A DNA stretch of 50,467 nt from an uncultured Muribaculaceae bacterium (GTDB taxonomy: Bacteria > Bacteroidota > Bacteroidia > Bacteroidales > Muribaculaceae), in NCBI GenBank assembly GCA_910583795.1, contig CAJTZQ010000021.1:1-50467 (forward strand), written 5' to 3'. Under the pieces are notes generated by a model, which did no database searches, was not told the DNA's origin, and saw only the letters and a program-made list of their open reading frames with translations. The translations under genes were made by a program, and so were the position numbers. How positions within the stretch are numbered: the stretch's first letter is position 1; each line of letters starts with the position of its first letter. This document shows positions 8,691 to 14,831 of the stretch, one piece after another.

Positions 8691-9241
8691 TATTCCTTGT
8701 TTTTGAAACCGATGAGGGGAAGCCAGAGGTAGGTGGGGACGTCTATTCCGTGGCTTTTTGTGAGGAAGAGGAGGTCTTCTCCGAATTTTTTGATTTTGTC
8801 GGAATTTATATTCTTCCCGTCGGTAGAGAGGTCATCGAGAAGTTCGTCGGCAAGCGTGATTTCCATGTCGCCTCCGGCACCGCAGGCGTTTGCGAGGAGG
8901 TATGCCATTGTTCTAATCGTTTTTTTGCATGACGGGAATTTTTCCTCGGCGGCAATGGCTGCGGGAGTGTAACTTTCAGCCACTGTCATTACCAGAGGAA
9001 ATAGTTGTGCGAAGGTATCGTTGTCTTCATCAATCCACGCGGTGATGAGATCCGGCACCTGAAGATGCAGGATGTTCAGCATCTTTGCCTTACCGAGTTT
9101 TGCGGCGACAGGACGTGACGCGATAACAAATATCGCAAGACTCAGGAGAATGCTCTCTATGCTCTTGTGATAATAGAATATGCTATCATCAGGAGACTTC
9201 AGCGACGCATGCAATTTGGTATATGTTTCTTCAGGTGTCAT
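8690..9241 (-). CDS. Uncharacterized protein paired with an AAA ATPase
   Basis: I do not recognise this 183-residue protein. It is predicted to be largely helical, with a hydrophobic helix at about 30-42 (SILLSLAIFVIAS) that may be buried rather than membrane-spanning. It has an acidic patch WIDEDND at 69-75 and two cysteines at 105 and 120. No signal peptide or lipobox is present. It starts 22 bp after the stop of the ATPase gene and must share its transcript, so it is probably the ATPase partner. ATPase-plus-small-protein pairs of this layout occur in several phage-defence and toxin modules, but no nuclease or other effector motif can be seen here. Its stop codon touches repeat array A. Confidence 0.8.
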   Translation of the reverse strand: MTPEETYTKLHASLKSPDDSIFYYHKSIESILLSLAIFVIASRPVAAKLGKAKMLNILHLQVPDLITAWIDEDNDTFAQLFPLVMTVAESYTPAAIAAEEKFPSCKKTIRTMAYLLANACGAGGDMEITLADELLDDLSTDGKNINSDKIKKFGEDLLFLTKSHGIDVPTYLWLPLIGFKNKE

Positions 9242-9263
9242 TCAGAAATTAGATAAAATATGG

Positions 9264-10283
9264 TTATTCTGGAGAGAGGTTGAATTCGGAGGCGAGTCCG
9301 TTGTCACGGAACAGTCTTTTATGACTGCCAAGGTCGTATATCACAGCATTTTCTATGGATGAAAGCACGAATGGAGAGTGAGTGGTAACTATAAACTGCA
9401 GATTAGGGAAAAGTTTTGTAAGAAAAGGCAATATTTTCTTCTGCAACTCTACATGCAGATGGGTTTCGATTTCATCAATTATAACGATTCCGGGCATGTC
9501 GTAAGTCAACACAGGATCGGTGCTCATTCCCAACATTATTTCAGAAATGATGGCTATTATTGCAGAATAGCCGTCAGACAATTGCGTGAACGAGTAAGGT
9601 TCCTTCCCTTTCTCCTGTATCTCGAAATTGAAATCCTTGGTCAGGAATTCAAGTTTAAAGTCCTTATGACCCAACAATTGTGCCAAAGCATCATCTAATT
9701 GAGAAAACCATTTCTCAATTTTTTGCTCCTCCTCGGTATCCTTACGCTGATTTGCGAACGCTGACTGAGTTTTCAGATTGACGAGCATCTGAATAAACAT
9801 CCTTCCATGCTCCTTATTTGCAATTTTTTTGGGTCCGTCGGGAGTGATGAAATCTTCTTTCCTACGTGCTCCAAATTCATAAATAAGGAAATCTCCGTCT
9901 GCCACAGCTACATAATAATCCCAATGTTCTGCACAATCCGGAATCACATGCATAGCTCCACAAAAATCTTTTATATTTTTATAAAGCGATCCTGCATACG
10001 ATTCATTGAGTTTAAGCAAATCTCTTGTTTTATCGAGATTGGCGTTTTTCCCATAATGGAGAAACATGTTCAATGGCTTACCTCCTTCGCGACAATTGAG
10101 AGTATTGTATAACTCTCTGACAAACGTAGTCTTACCCACACCGTTATCTCCGGTTATGAGAAGATGCACCGGTTTATCTTCCGGTTTACCCAACTCAATA
10201 TTGCAATCTTTTATATTGCGCAACCCTCGAGTACGGATATTGTGGATATAACATTGTTTTAATATGTCGCTTTGAAGTGTCAT
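9264..10283 (-). CDS. AAA/ABC-type ATPase, SMC/RecF-like (AAA_21-type)
   Basis: This 339-residue ATPase has the full ABC-ATPase set: Walker A GDNGVGKTT at 45-53, an inserted middle domain at about 65-230, signature LSDGYSAI at 235-242, Walker B IVIIDEIETH at 266-275, and the H-loop TTHSP with H302. This arrangement is typical of small AAA-type ATPases such as those in PARIS, Septu-like and retron-associated defence modules and of OLD-like proteins. No TOPRIM or HNH nuclease is fused to it, so any effector activity would have to come from the 183-residue partner. A convincing promoter lies just upstream (10309-10339), which separates its control from UpxY. It sits between the antiterminator and the capsule genes, an unusual place for such a module. 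Function is unknown; defence is inference. Confidence 0.85.
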   Translation of the reverse strand: MTLQSDILKQCYIHNIRTRGLRNIKDCNIELGKPEDKPVHLLITGDNGVGKTTFVRELYNTLNCREGGKPLNMFLHYGKNANLDKTRDLLKLNESYAGSLYKNIKDFCGAMHVIPDCAEHWDYYVAVADGDFLIYEFGARRKEDFITPDGPKKIANKEHGRMFIQMLVNLKTQSAFANQRKDTEEEQKIEKWFSQLDDALAQLLGHKDFKLEFLTKDFNFEIQEKGKEPYSFTQLSDGYSAIIAIISEIMLGMSTDPVLTYDMPGIVIIDEIETHLHVELQKKILPFLTKLFPNLQFIVTTHSPFVLSSIENAVIYDLGSHKRLFRDNGLASEFNLSPE

Positions 10284-10308
10284 TATTGTCTAAACATATT
10301 TAATTACA

Positions 10309-10339
10309 CAAAGGTAATTAATATTTTATATAGTCACAA
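10309..10339 (-). promoter_or_regulatory. Promoter of the ATPase module
   Basis: On the minus strand TACCTTTG (10316-10309) fits the Bacteroides -7 box TAnnTTTG. A TTG (10339-10337) lies 20 bases upstream at the -33 position. The start would fall near 10302, leaving a short leader to the ATG at 10283. Confidence 0.65.
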
Positions 10340-10364
10340 TATGGATTGCCTGTTTTATTTATCC

Positions 10365-10510
10365 GACCAGGATCCAAAAAACTTTTTGTGACCAAGAACC
10401 AAAGTGATTTTTGACCAGTGAGCCAGAGAACAGTGGTAATTTTGAACTATGGTTTATCCTCTCGGGCTTTGGGACTTGGTCTTTCCTATTGTTCTTTGGG
10501 AGCTGGTCTA
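10365..10510. repeat. GACCAG array B
   Basis: Forward units start at 10365, 10390 and 10413. The last reads GACCAGTGAGCCAGAGAAC. Inverted units follow at about 10444, 10465 and 10491, the last reading GTTCTTTGGGAGCTGGTC. The array separates the ATPase module from the 3' end of the UpxY-like gene and overlaps that gene's last codon. Confidence 0.8.
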
Positions 10511-11605
10511 TGATTCGGGGAGGAAGTGGGGACGGTAGTGGTCGTATTCGGTGAGGAGGAGCTTGGTGTTTTCCGTTGTCCGTTTTCCGTTGTCTGTCGA
10601 TGCGGACGCGATATATCGCGTCCCTACTGATGTTTGTTTTGCGGTTCCGACGGTCGAAGTTTCGGAACCGGTGAGGAGGGCGATGCCTTGGAGGTAATCG
10701 GCGCGGCTGTTGCGGATTATTGCGCTGAGGAGGAGTACCAGTGCTTGGGTCGAGGGAGAGGTGATATGTCGCTGTCGACGGTCGAAGCGTTCGGCGGCGG
10801 AGGCGTAGCCTTGGTTGTTGCCGAGTATGTGGTTTGCCGCCATGAGAAGTGCGGCGAGTTTCGCTTCTATCTTTGGATTGTCGAGTTTGACCGCCTCCAT
10901 TCGGCGGCAGAAGATGGTGAGCTCGTTGACCGATTTGTCGGGCAACGGTTGATTTTGGCTGTAGGTGCGGAGTGCAGTAAAGAGTTTGGGGATGAAAGCG
11001 TCGATCTGGTCGTAGCCGCGTTTCGATTTTTTGGAAAATTCGAGCACGCGCACGTATTTGGCTTTTATGTCGTAGATTACGGTGCCGAGATTCTGGGTGA
11101 CGGCAAGGACGACGTTGCCGGATGTGCTTTTAGGTTTCGGCATATAGTAGCCGACAAGTCCGGGAAAGGTGCCCTCCACGATTTCAACTTTGTCGCCAAA
11201 TTCGAGGTCTATGTCGTCTATCGAAAAGAATGGGAGCTCGTTTCTGTAAGCGATCGCTATCCGGCGGAATGCATACATCTTTGCGTCGCTCATTATGGCG
11301 TATCTGCCTTCGGCACCATGGTTGAAAACGAATGAGAATCCGTTTTGCATGCCACACAGGTGCTTGACGGTGTCAAAGTCGCCTCTGACGAAGACGTATT
11401 GGTAGACAAGGGGGGATTCTATCTTTATGAACTTCCCTTCGCGATGCACCACTTTGACAATTGTTGGGGCAAAGAGGTCGAGCTCAGCGTTTTCGGAGCG
11501 GTTGAAGCGGTCTACGACGGCTTCGGCAGACTGCTTGACCCCGGAGGGAACAGACTTGACATAACGGAGTATGTACCATTGTTTCTGCCTGTCGGGAGCA
11601 GCCAT
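10508..11605 (-). CDS. UpxY-like NusG-family capsule antiterminator with long C-terminal extension
   Basis: Residues 8-115 form a NusG N-terminal domain (QWYILRYVKS, then SPLVYQYVFVRG) and residues 135-155 a KOW motif (FGDKVEIVEGTFPGLVGYY). This is the layout of Bacteroides UpxY proteins, which let RNA polymerase read through the leader of their own capsule operon. UpxY proteins are usually about 170-190 residues. This one has 365, with a helical extension at 200-310 and a low-complexity tail at 311-365. The tail is partly translated from repeats: a 20-bp palindrome at 10604-10623 encodes part of GTRYIAS, and the following heptamer repeats encode TDNGKRTTEN. The native stop may have been lost. 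A hairpin and a -7 box lie in its leader. The capsule genes lie downstream but are separated from it by the ATPase module. Confidence 0.85.
   Translation of the reverse strand: MAAPDRQKQWYILRYVKSVPSGVKQSAEAVVDRFNRSENAELDLFAPTIVKVVHREGKFIKIESPLVYQYVFVRGDFDTVKHLCGMQNGFSFVFNHGAEGRYAIMSDAKMYAFRRIAIAYRNELPFFSIDDIDLEFGDKVEIVEGTFPGLVGYYMPKPKSTSGNVVLAVTQNLGTVIYDIKAKYVRVLEFSKKSKRGYDQIDAFIPKLFTALRTYSQNQPLPDKSVNELTIFCRRMEAVKLDNPKIEAKLAALLMAANHILGNNQGYASAAERFDRRQRHITSPSTQALVLLLSAIIRNSRADYLQGIALLTGSETSTVGTAKQTSVGTRYIASASTDNGKRTTENTKLLLTEYDHYRPHFLPES
10604..10623. repeat. 20-bp perfect palindrome inside the UpxY-like reading frame
   Basis: GGACGCGATATATCGCGTCC is its own reverse complement. It lies in the 3' part of the UpxY-like gene next to TTTTCCG/TTGTCCG heptamers, so the end of this gene looks built from inserted repeats. 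Confidence 0.85.
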
Positions 11606-11712
11606 TTGGGAGGGGGATTATAAGATATAGGGGTATATTTATATTTGGCTTGATTTGAGACATATATTTGCGTAACAGCGAGTTAAACAAGTCGTCAAAT
11701 CAAACTTCCGAA

Positions 11713-11736
11713 AACTTGGGGACATAGACCCAAGTT
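11713..11736 (-). promoter_or_regulatory. Hairpin in the leader of the UpxY-like gene
   Basis: AACTTGGG at 11713-11720 and CCCAAGTT at 11729-11736 form an 8-bp stem with an 8-base loop. It lies between the predicted start site and the ATG. NusG paralogues such as RfaH and LoaP act at leader pause or hairpin sites, so this is a candidate UpxY loading site. That role is inference. Confidence 0.5.
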
Positions 11737-11780
11737 GAAGACATGGTGTTATCCTGAAATGGATATGTCTATTATTTCCG

Positions 11781-11788
11781 CAAAGATA
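11781..11788 (-). promoter_or_regulatory. Probable -7 box of the UpxY-like gene
   Basis: TATCTTTG on the minus strand fits TAnnTTTG. No good -33 TTTG is seen 19-21 bases upstream, as might be expected of an activated or phase-variable promoter. Transcription from here would give a leader of about 170 nt. Confidence 0.45.
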
Positions 11789-11830
11789 ATAATAATTTTT
11801 GAGATAAGCACCATTTTCCATAATTCTTTA

Positions 11831-12027
11831 GACCATGGAACATTTTTTAAGACCAGGATCCAATGTACTTTTTTAGACCAGAGATCCAGAGTACTGTTTG
11901 AGACCAAGAGCCAGAGAACATTATATTTTTTTGTTCTTTGGGTCTCTGGTCTATCAACTTGTTCTATGGGTCTCTGGTCTATCAACTTGTTCTATGGGTC
12001 TCTGGTCTTTTCCAGTGTTCTTTGGTC
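11831..12027. repeat. GACCAG array C
   Basis: Forward units begin at 11831, 11851, 11876 and 11902. Inverted units begin at 11933, 11961, 11989 and 12017. The three complete inverted units are exactly 28 bp long and nearly identical (GTTCTTTGGGTCTCTGGTC core). The whole array is a large imperfect inverted repeat centred near 11926, in the gap between the divergent UpxY-like and GxxExxY genes. Confidence 0.85.
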
Positions 12028-12048
12028 GATTTATTTGGCATATATTTG
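12021..12048 (+). promoter_or_regulatory. Possible promoter of the GxxExxY gene
   Basis: TATATTTG at 12041-12048 fits the -7 box. The TTTG at 12021-12024, which is part of the last inverted array unit, lies 16 bases upstream, slightly shorter than the usual 19-21. If used, the repeat itself supplies the -33 element. Confidence 0.4.
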
Positions 12049-12096
12049 GGAGTGTGGATTATTTTGAGTAGTTTTGGTTTTATATTTTTATAAATC

Positions 12097-12492
12097 ATGG
12101 AAACTCGCTTTTTATTACAGGCAATTAAGAATTCCGCTTTTGAAGTCAGGAAACATCTATGTCCAGGGTATCTTGAGACAGTTTATGAGAATGCTTTGGA
12201 GGTGGAATTAAAATTACGCGGTATATCTGTCAAACGACAAATTCCAATCAATGTAGATTATAAAGGGTTTAGCATAGGGGATTTTCGTGTCGATATGCTT
12301 GTAGAGAACAAGGTCATAGTTGAATTAAAGTCTGTAACCAATATTCTTCCTATTCATGAAGCTCAATTGGTTAATTATCTCACTTGCACAGGGATTGATG
12401 ATGGGATACTGGTCAATTTTGGTGAAGCCTATGCATGTCGTCATAAAACCAGAATCTGGGAAGGTCACAAGTTTAGACCAGAGAACCATTGA
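12097..12492 (+). CDS. GxxExxY protein (PDDEXK_3-like)
   Basis: This 131-residue protein carries the family motif GYLETVY at residues 24-30 and the PDDEXK-like core DFRVDML followed by VIVELKS, where D, E and K match nuclease active-site positions. The family is common in Bacteroidota and Verrucomicrobia and has no settled function; a nuclease fold is predicted. Arrays C and D of the GACCAG repeat lie directly before and after it. The first unit of array D begins inside the coding sequence at 12476, so the last residues (RPEN) are encoded by the repeat. This close contact suggests the gene moves with, or acts on, the repeats. It is the only plus-strand gene between 1 and 14 kb. Confidence 0.85.
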   Translation: METRFLLQAIKNSAFEVRKHLCPGYLETVYENALEVELKLRGISVKRQIPINVDYKGFSIGDFRVDMLVENKVIVELKSVTNILPIHEAQLVNYLTCTGIDDGILVNFGEAYACRHKTRIWEGHKFRPENH

Positions 12493-12718
12493 ATTGTTTT
12501 GACCAGGATCCAGAGTACTGTTTGAGACCAAGAGCCAGAGAACTGCTTTCAATTGATAATTGATAATGAGTAATTAGTAATTTTATTTCTGATTATAAAT
12601 TACCCCATTATCAATTATCAATTAGTATTGTTCTTTGGGACTATGGTCTATACTTGTTCTTGGGACTATGGTCTGTCCTTGTTCTATGGTTCCTGGTCTA
12701 TCAACTTGTTCTTTGGTC
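12476..12718. repeat. GACCAG array D with central AT-rich inverted repeat
   Basis: Forward units begin at 12476, 12501 and 12526. The 12501-12545 stretch nearly repeats 11876-11920. Inverted units begin at 12630, 12656, 12681 and 12708. Between the two halves, AATTGATAATTGATAATG (12551-12568) is perfectly inverted at 12607-12624. The array starts inside the 3' end of the GxxExxY gene and ends at the 3' end of the recombinase. Confidence 0.85.
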
Positions 12719-13919
12719 AGAGGGAGGAGATGATCAGGGAGTTGGCACGGTCTACGACGGAGGTTTCAAGCGAAGCGAGGTAGATGCGGGTGGTCGACTC
12801 GGAATCGTGTCCCATCCCTTCGCTTATGACACTCAACGGAACCCCTTTTGATTTCGCCACCGATGCCCAGCTATGGCGTGCGACATACATGGTGAGTCGG
12901 TCGGAGGTTTTAGACTTAGTTCCTATTCTCCTCAGACTCCTATTTATATAATAGGCGGCATTGCGATAGGCGAACAGTTCGTTGATGCCGATATTTCGGA
13001 TTATGGGGAGGAGATAATCAGTATTGTTTTCCGGATACTTGTCGAGTATGCTCTGCATCTCCTGTGTCCAGGCGATTGTCAGCCTTCTGCCGGTCTTATG
13101 TCTGCGATAAGTCACATATCCCTCCTTCAGATCATCTTTCCTGAGGAAAGCCATATCAATGAAGCTCATACCACGCAGATAGAAACTCAGCATAAACATG
13201 TCGCGGGCATAGTCGAGGCGCGGATCTTCCGACAGGTTCATGGTTTTGATCTTACGGATGGAGCGTAGCGGCAAAGCCCTTTTTACAGTCTTGTCAATAC
13301 CGGTATACACATGCCGGAACGGGCGCCGATCTTCTATCACATCCTGTTCCACGACCCTATTATAGACAGCCCTTAGAATGCGTATATAGAAAGATATAGT
13401 GTTAGGGGTGACGCCACGGCGCGTGAGCCATGCCTCGTATGCTTCCATTGTCTCTGTTGTGATAGAATCGATCAGCATATCTTTCCCATCTCTGAACTTC
13501 CTGAAACTTCTGAGAGCCGCATGATATGTACGCGCAGTGCCCAACTTGCCATTACCCTTCATTTTTGCAATCAAGACTTCCATGTATTGAAATAGGGAAT
13601 AACGATTCACGTATGAGTTGTATTCAGCCACAACATCTCCGGCGGTGAATACCGCTCCCCCCATGTCAAGATTGTGAATGATCTTGTTTATACGTGAACG
13701 TTCGGCGTGTATTGCCCCTTTCACCATACGGAGGTATTCTTCACGTTGAGTTCCTGACTGTGAAACCACAGTTGCCTTTTCATTGTTCCACTCACCGGGA
13801 AACAGGTGATAATCAGTGTTTATCCGTCGTGTTTTCCTGCCGACTATCACACGAAAGAAGATCGTACCCTCTCGTCCTGCCACGGACGACCCTCGAAATT
13901 GTATTTTTACAGATGCCAT
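12717..13919 (-). CDS. Tyrosine site-specific recombinase of the Bacteroidales capsule-locus type
   Basis: This 400-residue integrase has a SAM-like core-binding domain at about 95-195 and a C-terminal catalytic domain. Catalytic positions are visible: R249 (LRGMSFIDM), K275 (HKTGR), R348 and H349 (YVARHSWAS), H371 (GMGH) and the nucleophile Y380 (TRIY). The first residue of the usual HxxR box is Y345, a common change in this Bacteroidales subfamily. Recombinases of this type often lie next to upxY genes, where some invert promoters and others are left from insertions. A TAnnTTTG box lies just upstream (13934-13941). No clear attachment or inversion site was identified, but the arrays beside it are possible targets. 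Confidence 0.9.
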   Translation of the reverse strand: MASVKIQFRGSSVAGREGTIFFRVIVGRKTRRINTDYHLFPGEWNNEKATVVSQSGTQREEYLRMVKGAIHAERSRINKIIHNLDMGGAVFTAGDVVAEYNSYVNRYSLFQYMEVLIAKMKGNGKLGTARTYHAALRSFRKFRDGKDMLIDSITTETMEAYEAWLTRRGVTPNTISFYIRILRAVYNRVVEQDVIEDRRPFRHVYTGIDKTVKRALPLRSIRKIKTMNLSEDPRLDYARDMFMLSFYLRGMSFIDMAFLRKDDLKEGYVTYRRHKTGRRLTIAWTQEMQSILDKYPENNTDYLLPIIRNIGINELFAYRNAAYYINRSLRRIGTKSKTSDRLTMYVARHSWASVAKSKGVPLSVISEGMGHDSESTTRIYLASLETSVVDRANSLIISSL

Positions 13920-13933
13920 ACGAGTTTTTTACG

Positions 13934-13941
13934 CAAATTTA
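13934..13941 (-). promoter_or_regulatory. Probable -7 box of the recombinase gene
   Basis: TAAATTTG on the minus strand fits TAnnTTTG. It would give a leader of only about 8 nt. No good -33 match was found. Confidence 0.4.
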
Positions 13942-13988
13942 CTGACAACAAATGAGGAGTGGGAACGTTGAGATTGTATATCACCTAT

Positions 13989-14060
13989 TCAACTTTCGCA
14001 AGCGAAAGTCGAGGGTTATGGGGTTATGGGGTTAAAGGGTTATGGGCAAGCTTGCGAAAC
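13989..14060. repeat. Hairpin ACTTTCGC-AA-GCGAAAGT with octamer repeats
   Basis: A palindrome at 13992-14009 is followed by GGGTTATG-type octamers to about 14050. The same pair of features, in the opposite orientation, occurs at 14776-14830 and 45062-45115. A related hairpin lies at 43964-43984. Confidence 0.75.
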
Positions 14061-14084
14061 TTAAATAATTTATATGATAAGACT

Positions 14085-14603
14085 ATGACTGAGAAAACAA
14101 TTTACCTTGCCGGAGGATGTTTCTGGGGCACGGAACACTTCATGAAACTTGTGGCAGGAGTGACGGATACAGAAGTGGGGTTCGCCAACAGCATTGTGCC
14201 AAACCCGAGTTATAAAGAGGTATGCACAGGAACCACCAATGCCGCAGAGACGGTAAAGGTGGTGTATGACGCCGACACGGTGTCGCTTCCTTTCCTTCTC
14301 GATCTATATTTCAAGACGATCGACCCTACAAGCCTTAACAAACAAGGTGGCGACCAAGGCACCCAGTACCGCACAGGCATATATTACACTGACCCTGCCG
14401 ACAAACAGGTGATTGAAGAAGCGGTTGCCGGGCTTGCGCAGGAATATTCCAAGCCTATTGTGATAGAGGTGATGCCGCTGAAGAATTTTTATGATGCGGA
14501 GCAATATCATCAGGACTATCTTGACAATAATCCGGGAGGATATTGCCACATCGACCCTTCGCTCTTTAAGCTTGCCAGGAATGCGAGGGAGAGGGGGAGA
14601 TGA
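14085..14603 (+). CDS. msrA: Peptide-methionine (S)-S-oxide reductase
   Basis: This 172-residue cytoplasmic enzyme reduces methionine-S-sulfoxide in proteins with thioredoxin as partner. The catalytic motif GCFWG is at residues 11-15 with nucleophile Cys12, and the family segments EVGFANS, YKEVCTG, GTQYRTGIYY and QYHQDYLDNNPGGYCH follow in order. The open frame extends upstream to 13959, but that part is translated hairpin and octamer repeat. The ATG at 14085 places the motif at the normal distance from the N-terminus. A strong intrinsic terminator follows. The free-methionine sulfoxide enzyme at 49-50 kb is its functional counterpart. Confidence 0.95.
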   Translation: MTEKTIYLAGGCFWGTEHFMKLVAGVTDTEVGFANSIVPNPSYKEVCTGTTNAAETVKVVYDADTVSLPFLLDLYFKTIDPTSLNKQGGDQGTQYRTGIYYTDPADKQVIEEAVAGLAQEYSKPIVIEVMPLKNFYDAEQYHQDYLDNNPGGYCHIDPSLFKLARNARERGR

Positions 14604-14631
14604 GTTGTGAGTTGTGAGTTTTTCGGGGGGA

Positions 14632-14668
14632 AACAAAAGCTGCGCTTTTGAACGCGACAGCTCCGCGC
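14632..14668. repeat. 37-bp dispersed repeat, copy 1
   Basis: This segment, beginning AACAAAAGCTGCGCTTTT, is identical over 37 bp to 17238-17274 in the same orientation. It contains the hairpin AAAAGC-TGC-GCTTTT and an adjacent GC-rich part. Confidence 0.85.
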
Positions 14669-14677
14669 GGATAAATG

Positions 14678-14716
14678 ACGGCGGCTGCCAGATGATTCTG
14701 ACAGCCGCCGTTTTTT
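14678..14716 (+). terminator. Intrinsic terminator after msrA
   Basis: ACGGCGGCTG (14678-14687) pairs with CAGCCGCCGT (14702-14711), a 10-bp stem followed directly by a run of T on the plus strand. Confidence 0.85.
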
Positions 14717-14830
14717 GGGTTTAGGGTTGAGGGTTTAGGGTTGAGAGTTTAGGGTTGAGGGTTAACCCTAAACTTTTAACCCCATGACCTTTTAACCTCA
14801 TAACCCTCAACTTTCGCAAGCGAAAGTTGA
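14717..14830. repeat. Heptamer and octamer repeats ending in a 24-bp hairpin element
   Basis: GGTTTAG/GGTTGAG heptamers (about 14718-14766) pass into AACC-containing octamers and then the palindrome TCAACTTTCGC-AA-GCGAAAGTTGA (14807-14830). The palindrome ends one base before the peptidase stop codon. Confidence 0.8.
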
Positions 14831-14831
14831 A

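Noticed and set aside
8690..9241. UpxZ regulator next to UpxY
   Set aside because: The size and position are suggestive, but the sequence does not resemble the UpxZ pattern I know, and the gene is transcribed with the ATPase.
10634..11335. 233-aa plus-strand frame opposite the UpxY-like gene
   Set aside because: It is antisense to a convincing NusG-type protein and has no recognisable domain or promoter.
11933..12027. CRISPR-like array of 28-bp repeats
   Set aside because: The units are directly adjacent with no unique spacers, they are mirrored by inverted copies, and no cas gene is nearby.
11600..12720. Invertible capsule promoter controlled by the neighbouring recombinase
   Set aside because: Inverted repeats are abundant, but I could not define a unique pair of short inverted sites flanking a promoter. 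Alternative orientations would need read evidence.
13959..14084. N-terminal 42-residue extension of MsrA
   Set aside because: The extension is translated from a hairpin and octamer repeats. MsrA starts normally at 14085.
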